From assembly GCA_003453695.1 (NCBI GenBank), contig DMNK01000007.1, positions 1 through 10,101 of the forward strand: 10,101 nucleotides of DNA, in the 5' to 3' direction. The DNA is from Acidimicrobiaceae bacterium. Its GTDB lineage: Bacteria; Actinomycetota; Acidimicrobiia; Acidimicrobiales; UBA8190. This document shows positions 5,847 to 10,101 of the stretch, piece by piece. The first letter of the stretch is position 1. Each line of letters begins with the position of its first letter. The notes under the pieces are model-generated. The model searched no databases. It worked only from the letters and a program-made list of their open reading frames with translations, and was not told the origin of the DNA. Made by a program: the position numbers and the translations under genes.

Positions 5847-6686
5847 TTGACGGTGTCGTGGATCCGACCGTGGCGTCGATGGCGTGGAGCTTCGAGCAGT
5901 CGTGAGCCGTTGGAGCTGAGCGGGGCACGAGCGGTGGTGACCGGCGGCGCCAGTGGCATCGGCGCCGCCGTGGTGTCGCGTCTCAGGTCGCGCCGAGCGG
6001 CCGTCGCCGTCCTCGACCTCGTGCCCCCGCCCGACGGCGCCGCCGACCTGACCGTCAGCTGTGACATCGCCGACGAGCACGCCGTCGACGCGGGGATGAA
6101 AGAGGTCCGCGACACCCTGGGTGGGATCGACGTGGCCGTGCTCAACGCCGGCGTGGGGGGATTCGGCCCGCTGCTCGACATGCCGCTCGAGGACTGGGAC
6201 CGGGTCATGGCCGTGAACCTGCGTGGCACCTACCTGTGCCTGCGTGCCGTGGGACGGCTCATGGTGGACGCCGGCCGGGGCGGGTCGGTCGTCGCCGTGA
6301 CCTCGGTGTCGGGGTTCTTGGCGGACCGGATGATGAGCCACTACAGCGTGTCCAAGGCGGCGGTGGCGCAGTTGGTGCGGGTGGCGGCGCGCGAGCTCGG
6401 TCCCTTCGGCATCCGGGTGAACGCCGTGGCTCCGGGCACGACCGACACGCCGCTGTTGGCGTCGACCGGGCGATTGCCCGGATATCGAGAGCGCGTCGCC
6501 GAGCGCGCCGCGCTCGGAGGGGTCGGCACGCCGAGCGGCGTGGCGGAGGCGGTGGAGGCGCTCCTCACCCTGGACTGGGTCACCGGCCAGGTGCTCGCCG
6601 CCGACGGCGGGGTGTCGCTGTGGAGCCCCATCGACCCGGCCGAGAGCCTGGAGGGGGGAGCGGTCAGAACGCCCCGAAGCGGATGA
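5847..6686 (+). CDS. SDR family NAD(P)-dependent oxidoreductase
   Basis: This is a classical short-chain dehydrogenase/reductase of up to 279 residues, cytosolic, expected to oxidise or reduce a hydroxyl/carbonyl group with a nicotinamide cofactor. The cofactor site is TGGASGIG (residues 32-39). Asp57 ends the second strand (VAVLDL), which usually favours NAD over NADP. Structural motifs are NAG (100-102) and Asn124 (MAVNLRG). The catalytic tetrad is complete: Asn124, Ser153, Tyr166 and Lys170 (YSVSK). NAVAPGTTDTPL and VTGQVLAADGG are normal SDR C-terminal features. The start is uncertain. TTG at 5847 has GAGGG 5 bases upstream but adds an odd Trp/Arg-rich leader (WIRPWRRWRG). TTG at 5910 gives the standard beginning (MELSGARAVVTGG), 4 bases after a 20-codon ATG reading frame ends. 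The gene overlaps the convergent UppP-like gene by 23 bases. The substrate cannot be told. Confidence 0.92.
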   Translation: MTVSWIRPWRRWRGASSSREPLELSGARAVVTGGASGIGAAVVSRLRSRRAAVAVLDLVPPPDGAADLTVSCDIADEHAVDAGMKEVRDTLGGIDVAVLNAGVGGFGPLLDMPLEDWDRVMAVNLRGTYLCLRAVGRLMVDAGRGGSVVAVTSVSGFLADRMMSHYSVSKAAVAQLVRVAARELGPFGIRVNAVAPGTTDTPLLASTGRLPGYRERVAERAALGGVGTPSGVAEAVEALLTLDWVTGQVLAADGGVSLWSPIDPAESLEGGAVRTPRSG

Positions 6687-7644
6687 CCGACGCCAGCCCG
6701 AACGCCCAGCAGTACACGGCGAAGGGCACCAGGGTCCTCGTCTGGAAGTACCGGCTCAGGAAGACGATGGCGAAGAGCGAACTTGCCACTGCTGCCAGGC
6801 TGCCGGCCACCACCTCGCCGTGGATGCCGTTTCCCAGCGTGCCCAGCAGGTCGGGCACCTTCAAGAAGCCGGCGGCGAAGATCACCGGAGTGGACAACAG
6901 GAACGAGAAGCGCAAGGCGTTTTCGTTGTCGAGGCCGCGGAACAGTCCGCCCACCATGGCCACGCCCTCTCGACTGATGCCGGCCAGGAGCGCGGCCGCC
7001 TGACTGGCGCCGATCACGGCGGCACTTGCGACGCCGATGCGGGACAGCTCGCGCTCGGCCGGCTCGTCCATGGGCACGATGCGCCGGTCCCGCCATCTCG
7101 TGGCCCGCGCCGCCGGTTCGGACTCGGCCTCGGGCAAGCGTCGCCGCCGATGGAGTTCGCCGGCGATGAGGACGAAGCCGTTCACGATGAGGAAGAGTGC
7201 TGCGGCGATCGGCTTGGCGAAGAGCACACGGAAGTCGTGCTCGAATGCGAGGCCCAGGATGCCGACCGGCACAGTGGCGACGACGATGAGCCAGGCCAGG
7301 CGTTCCTCGTGCGTGGTCACCCGGCGCCTGGCGATGGAGCTGAAGAAGCCCTTCACGAGCCGGATCCACTCCCGGATGTAGAAGCCCAGGAGGACCACCG
7401 CCGTGGCCAGGTGGAGGCCCACCACGAAGGCCAGGTACGGGCTCTCGGCCTGGGATTCCTGGTGCACCAACGTGGCCCATGTGCCGCCGATCCACGAGGG
7501 CACCAGGACCGTATGGCCCAGGCTCGACACCGGGAACAGCTCGGTGATGCCCTGCAGCAGGCCGATGGCGATGGCCTGCACGAGATTCAGGTGGTAGATG
7601 GCGGCCACGTGCCGGGTGTAATCGGGACGGGTGCAGAGCGTCAA
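6664..7644 (-). CDS. uppP: Undecaprenyl-diphosphatase family protein (UppP/BacA), variant motifs
   Basis: This polytopic membrane protein of 326 residues belongs to the BacA/UppP family, which dephosphorylates undecaprenyl diphosphate so that the lipid carrier for peptidoglycan can be reused and which confers bacitracin resistance. The first motif is QGITELFPVSSLGH (residues 31-44), with the key Glu35 and His44 present. The second motif, normally PGxSRSGxT, reads AGISREGVA (221-229): Ser224 and Arg225 are kept, but Pro, the second Ser and Thr are replaced by Ala, Glu and Ala. A charged, Arg-rich loop (about 164-200) makes it some 50 residues longer than the E. coli enzyme (273 residues). Starts are TTG at 7644 or GTG at 7608; neither has a good ribosome site. 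The 3' end overlaps the SDR gene. Family membership is firm. Full phosphatase activity is probable but not certain, and the symbol is given by family. Confidence 0.85.
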   Translation of the reverse strand: MTLCTRPDYTRHVAAIYHLNLVQAIAIGLLQGITELFPVSSLGHTVLVPSWIGGTWATLVHQESQAESPYLAFVVGLHLATAVVLLGFYIREWIRLVKGFFSSIARRRVTTHEERLAWLIVVATVPVGILGLAFEHDFRVLFAKPIAAALFLIVNGFVLIAGELHRRRRLPEAESEPAARATRWRDRRIVPMDEPAERELSRIGVASAAVIGASQAAALLAGISREGVAMVGGLFRGLDNENALRFSFLLSTPVIFAAGFLKVPDLLGTLGNGIHGEVVAGSLAAVASSLFAIVFLSRYFQTRTLVPFAVYCWAFGLASVIRFGAF

Positions 7645-7659
7645 GGTGACGGAGCACTG

Positions 7660-7678
7660 CCGGGCGCGACACGCCCGG
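7660..7678. promoter_or_regulatory. Perfect 7-bp inverted repeat in divergent uppP / PrmC-like gap
   Basis: CCGGGCG-CGACA-CGCCCGG lies within the 47-base gap between two divergent genes (starts at 7644 and 7692). No gene ends here, so a terminator is unlikely and a shared operator or leader hairpin is more plausible. There is no visible -35/-10 pair. GGAG (7677-7680), which overlaps its edge, is the probable ribosome site of the plus-strand gene. Confidence 0.45.
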
Positions 7679-7691
7679 AGCTCTTCACTTC

Positions 7692-8492
7692 GTGAAGCCG
7701 ACGGCGCACGATCGCGCCGGCCTGGCCCGGCGGCTGAGGGCGGCCGGGTGCGTGGCCGCCCACGAGGAAGCGGGCGAGCTCGTCTCGGCGGCGTGCGACC
7801 AAGACGAGCTCGAGCGATGGGTCCGCCGGCGTGAGACGGGCGAACCGCTGGCGTGGATCGTGGGGAGGTCGTGGTTCTGCGGGCGGCGGGTGTGGGTCGA
7901 CCCCGGGGTATACGTGCCCCGGGCCCAGAGCGAGGAGCTGGCCCGCCGGGCAGCTCGGCTGCTCCGCCGCCGACCCGGCCGCGCCGCCGACTTGTGCACC
8001 GGGAGCGGCGCTGTCGCCCACCTTCTCATGGCCGAGGTGCCGGGAGCCGTGGTCGTGGGCACGGACGCCGATCCGCGGGCCGTGTCGTGCGCCCGGCGCA
8101 ACGGCGTCGCCGTCGTGCAGGGCGACGTGGGGGGACCACTGCGCTCGGGCGCCTTCGACGTGGTGACGGCGGTGGCGCTGTACGTGCCCACCGGCGCCTT
8201 TCGCTACCTCCCCGGCGACGTGCAGCGCTGGGAGCCGCACGTCGCCCTCGACGGCGGTGCCGACGGGTTGGAAGTGGTGCGCCGCGTGGTGGCCGACGCC
8301 GCCCGGCTCCTGCGTCCGGGGGGCTGGCTGCTCACGGAGGTCGGCGGAGACCAGGACCGCTCGTTGGCGGTCGCCTTGCGAGGGCAGGGGTTCGACGCTG
8401 ACGACGTCGTCACCTGGAGGGACGAGGACGGCGACCTGCGCGGCGTCGCCGCCCGGATGCCGCCCTCGCCACTGAGTAGCGTCCGGACATGA
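7692..8492 (+). CDS. PrmC/HemK-like SAM-dependent methyltransferase lacking the NPPY motif
   Basis: PrmC methylates the glutamine of the GGQ motif in release factors RF1/RF2. This 266-residue protein has the PrmC linker signature RRRETGEPLAWIVG...FCG...VDPGVYVPRAQSEEL (about 46-84), the SAM site DLCTGSGAVA (100-109), the acidic strand end GTDAD (Asp125) and the late PrmC block WEPHVALDGGADGLEVVRRV, then LLRPGGWLLTEVGGDQ. The substrate-binding NPPY motif, expected after FDVV, is instead VALY (161-164), although the next residues (VP) match PrmC. The N-terminal helical domain is also short. It is therefore probably a paralogue with another substrate or little glutamine-methyl activity, not the main PrmC. 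The start is GTG at 7692, 11 bases after GGAG; the start codon sits in the inverted repeat CTTCAC-TTC-GTGAAG (7683-7697). It is coupled to the next gene by a 4-base overlap. Confidence 0.88.
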   Translation: MKPTAHDRAGLARRLRAAGCVAAHEEAGELVSAACDQDELERWVRRRETGEPLAWIVGRSWFCGRRVWVDPGVYVPRAQSEELARRAARLLRRRPGRAADLCTGSGAVAHLLMAEVPGAVVVGTDADPRAVSCARRNGVAVVQGDVGGPLRSGAFDVVTAVALYVPTGAFRYLPGDVQRWEPHVALDGGADGLEVVRRVVADAARLLRPGGWLLTEVGGDQDRSLAVALRGQGFDADDVVTWRDEDGDLRGVAARMPPSPLSSVRT

Positions 8493-9007
8493 CCGCTGAC
8501 ACCACTTCGGAGAAGAACGAGCGCGACGACATCTTGGAGGCGCTCGCTGCGCACCGTGGCTTCCTCAGGAGGACCGTCCGGGACCTGACCGACGAGCAGG
8601 CGGCCATGCGTCCCACGGTGAGCGAGCTGTGCCTGGGTGGCATCATCAAGCACGTCACCGCCGTGGAGCGTGCCTGGGCCGACTTCGTCCGGCGAGGGCC
8701 GGTCGCCATGGCGTTCACCCCCGAGCGCGCCGCCTCCCACGCCGCCGGCTTCCGCATGGAGCCCGGCGACACCTTGGCAGGGCTGCTCGACGACTACGAG
8801 GCGGCGGCGCGGGAGACCGACGAGCTGGTCGTGTCCGCCGCGTCGCTGGACGAGTCGCAGCCGTTGCCCGAGGCACCCTGGTTCCCCCCGGGGGCCCGCC
8901 GGTCGGTGCGCCGGGTCATGGTCCATCTCGTCGCCGAGACGGCCCAGCACGCCGGGCACGCCGACATCATCCGGGAGTCGATCGACGGCGCCAAGACCAT
9001 GGGCTGA
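8489..9007 (+). CDS. DUF664 / DinB-like four-helix protein
   Basis: This 172-residue cytosolic protein belongs to the DinB-like superfamily, DUF664 branch. These are four-helix bundles with a metal site, related to thiol-dependent S-transferases such as bacillithiol or mycothiol enzymes. Diagnostic stretches are GGIIKHVTAVERAW (His55) and VMVHLVAETAQHAGHADIIRE (His146, His154, His157), which hold the likely metal ligands; DHLxH-type spacing is normal for the branch. The ATG overlaps the stop of the PrmC-like gene as ATGA, so the two are translated as an operon. It is followed by a hairpin (9021-9037) and the convergent GH15 gene. The family call is firm. No specific reaction or thiol partner can be read from the sequence, and a link to the methyltransferase is inferred only from the coupling. 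Confidence 0.9.
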   Translation: MTADTTSEKNERDDILEALAAHRGFLRRTVRDLTDEQAAMRPTVSELCLGGIIKHVTAVERAWADFVRRGPVAMAFTPERAASHAAGFRMEPGDTLAGLLDDYEAAARETDELVVSAASLDESQPLPEAPWFPPGARRSVRRVMVHLVAETAQHAGHADIIRESIDGAKTMG

Positions 9008-9012
9008 CCTCG

Positions 9013-9053
9013 GGCGTGTTCGCCGGCCGTGCCGGCGTCAGGCGTGTTCGCCG
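9013..9053. repeat. Direct repeat GGCGTGTTCGCCG x2
   Basis: Two exact 13-bp copies (9013-9025 and 9041-9053, period 28) flank the terminator hairpin. The right copy encodes the last residues of the GH15 protein on the minus strand (GEHA), and the left one lies in the gap. A small tandem duplication that moved or remade the stop region would explain it. Confidence 0.6.
9021..9037. terminator. Hairpin between convergent DUF664 and GH15 genes
   Basis: CGCCGGC-CGT-GCCGGCG is a perfect 7-bp stem with a 3-base loop, filling most of the 30-base gap between two convergent stop codons. It has no U-tract. The position supports a bidirectional terminator. Confidence 0.65.
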
Positions 9054-10101
9054 CGCCCCGCCATGAGTCGTTCCAGGGCCAGCTCGGCGAAGTCGTGGGG
9101 ACGGCCGTCGGCGGGGAGAAGCCCGCGCCGCGCTGCCGACACATAGGCGCACGAGCTCACCAGCGCCATGTGCGTGAAGGCCTGTGGGGTGTTGCCGAGG
9201 TGCGCCCCGGTTTCCGGGTCGACCTCTTCGGCGTAGATGCCGACGTCGTTGGCCAGGCCGAGCAGCCGCTCCAGCAGCTCGGAGGCTTCGTCGACCCTGC
9301 CGGCGTGGGCCAGCACGTCGACCATCCAGAAGCTGCACAGCAGGAAGGCGCCCTCGCCGCCGGCGATGCCGTCGCCGCAGCGGTACCGGTGCAGGAGCCC
9401 GTGGGGACCGGCCAGGTCGCGACGCAGCACCTCGATGGTCCCGTGCACGAGCGGGTCGTCGGCGGACAGCAGTCCGAAGGCGGGGATGAGCAGGACCGCC
9501 GCGTCGGTGTCCCGGGTGGCGGCCGCCTGGGGGATGTAGCCCGACTGGGCGGCGTCGAGCACGTAACGGGCCAACGCATCGCGTTCCTCGGCCCACCCCT
9601 TTGCGGGCTGCTGGCCGAGGAGCTCCGCCAACTGGACGGCCCGGTGCAGCGCCAGCCAGCAGCTGGCCTTCGAGTGCAGGAAGTGGCGCGGCTCGTCGCG
9701 CACCTCCCAGATGCCCTGGTCGGGTTGGCGCCAGCGGTCGCAGCACACGTCGGCCAGCCCGGCCAGGAAGTGCCAGTTGTCGGTGGTGATCTCGAGCCCG
9801 GCCCGGGCGAAGAGGTATGCCGCCTCGAGCAGCTGGCCGTAACTGTCGAGCTGCAACTGCTTGACGGCGCCGTTGCCGATGCGGACCGGACGGCTGCCGG
9901 CGTGGCCGAGCAGATGGTCGAGCTCGACCTCCGGAAGCATGCGCTCGCCGGCCACCCCGTACATGATCTGGAGGTCCTGGGGCCTTCCCGCTCCCGATCG
10001 CTCGATCCACGCCTTGAAGGCCTCGGCCTCGCTGCGCAGTCCCAGGACGAACAGGGCCGTGAGGGTCAACGTGGCGTCGCGGATCCAGGTGTAGCGGTAG
10101 T
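9038..10101 (-). CDS. Glycoside hydrolase family 15 (glucoamylase/trehalase-like), 5' end off the right edge
   Basis: This is the C-terminal part (about 353 residues) of a GH15 enzyme. The family hydrolyses alpha-linked glucose from glucans or trehalose by an inverting mechanism, and in actinobacteria includes trehalases. The frame is open to the right edge and begins with YRYTWIRDATLTLTAL, the conserved RY(T/S)WIRDA block found in the middle of bacterial GH15 proteins, so the true start lies well beyond 10101; TTG at 10069 is only an internal codon. QLDSYGQLLEAAYL is conserved. Catalytic-acid motif GIWEVRDEPRHFLHSK (Glu codon at 9704-9706) and catalytic-base motif YAEEVDPETGAHLGNTPQAFTH (Glu pair at 9224-9229) are both present; the latter has Thr where most relatives have Phe (GNFPQA). 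No signal peptide can be judged. It converges on the DUF664 gene. GH15 is firm; trehalase versus glucoamylase is undecided. Confidence 0.93.
   Translation of the reverse strand, partial: YRYTWIRDATLTLTALFVLGLRSEAEAFKAWIERSGAGRPQDLQIMYGVAGERMLPEVELDHLLGHAGSRPVRIGNGAVKQLQLDSYGQLLEAAYLFARAGLEITTDNWHFLAGLADVCCDRWRQPDQGIWEVRDEPRHFLHSKASCWLALHRAVQLAELLGQQPAKGWAEERDALARYVLDAAQSGYIPQAAATRDTDAAVLLIPAFGLLSADDPLVHGTIEVLRRDLAGPHGLLHRYRCGDGIAGGEGAFLLCSFWMVDVLAHAGRVDEASELLERLLGLANDVGIYAEEVDPETGAHLGNTPQAFTHMALVSSCAYVSAARRGLLPADGRPHDFAELALERLMAGRGEHA

Noticed and set aside
5063..5905. A 280-codon plus-strand open frame opposite the kinase
   Set aside because: It is antisense to the conserved H-box and sensor region and rich in Arg, Gly, Glu and His. 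Only its last 20 codons, from ATG 5843, were kept as a possible leader peptide.
4491..6341. A 616-codon open frame on the minus strand
   Set aside because: It runs in a shifted frame through the histidine kinase and antisense to the SDR gene. Its translation is Arg/Gly/Pro/Ala-rich and histidine-laden with no domain, as expected of a shadow frame in GC-rich DNA.
6341..7672. A 443-codon minus-strand open frame
   Set aside because: It is a shifted shadow of the UppP-like gene plus antisense to the SDR gene. The UppP frame has conserved motifs and membrane helices; this one does not.
9038..10069. GH15 gene starting at TTG 10069 as a complete 343-residue protein
   Set aside because: The frame continues upstream with YRYTWIRDA, a conserved mid-protein block, so the gene is cut by the window edge.

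Overview
The window is very GC-rich (roughly 70% by eye) and densely coded on both strands. Codons end mostly in G or C, and GTG and TTG starts are common. The gene content (GH15 hydrolase, DUF664/DinB-like protein, LysM transglycosylase, GGDEF protein, MASE-like histidine kinase) suggests a high-GC actinobacterium, possibly Acidimicrobiia. That placement is inference from style and families; there is no rRNA marker here.

Layout from left to right. (1) Minus strand, 1-1118: a secreted wall hydrolase with three LysM repeats and an SLT lytic transglycosylase domain, cut by the left edge. An alpha/beta-hydrolase (1174-1842, minus) lies upstream of it. (2) Divergently, a PAS-GGDEF protein (1936-2997, plus) starts behind a strong Shine-Dalgarno. 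It converges on a large, acidic, 16-cysteine exported protein (3047-4345, minus) across a strong hairpin. (3) Upstream of that exported protein is a compact control region (4363-4449). It holds a TTGACA box, a perfect 17-bp palindrome that exactly fills the -35/-10 spacer, and two tandem leader hairpins sharing a GGCGGA loop just ahead of the ribosome binding site. (4) A six-TM histidine kinase without an adjacent response regulator (4436-5752, minus) is divergent from an SDR oxidoreductase (5847-6686, plus). The SDR overlaps, tail to tail, an unusual UppP-family phosphatase (6664-7644, minus). (5) Divergent from UppP is a two-gene operon coupled by an ATGA overlap: a PrmC/HemK-like methyltransferase that has lost the NPPY motif (7692-8492) and a DUF664/DinB-like protein (8489-9007). 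This operon converges across a hairpin on a GH15 family hydrolase (9038-10101, minus), cut by the right edge.

Two genes relate to the cell wall (the LysM-SLT enzyme and the UppP-like enzyme). Two are signalling genes (GGDEF protein and histidine kinase). No single pathway links the whole window. The most noteworthy items are the control region and leader of the cysteine-rich secreted protein, and three enzymes with altered signature motifs (PrmC-like, UppP-like, GGDEF). Every gap between genes is about 100 bases or less. I see no tRNA, rRNA, CRISPR, insertion sequence or prophage gene.
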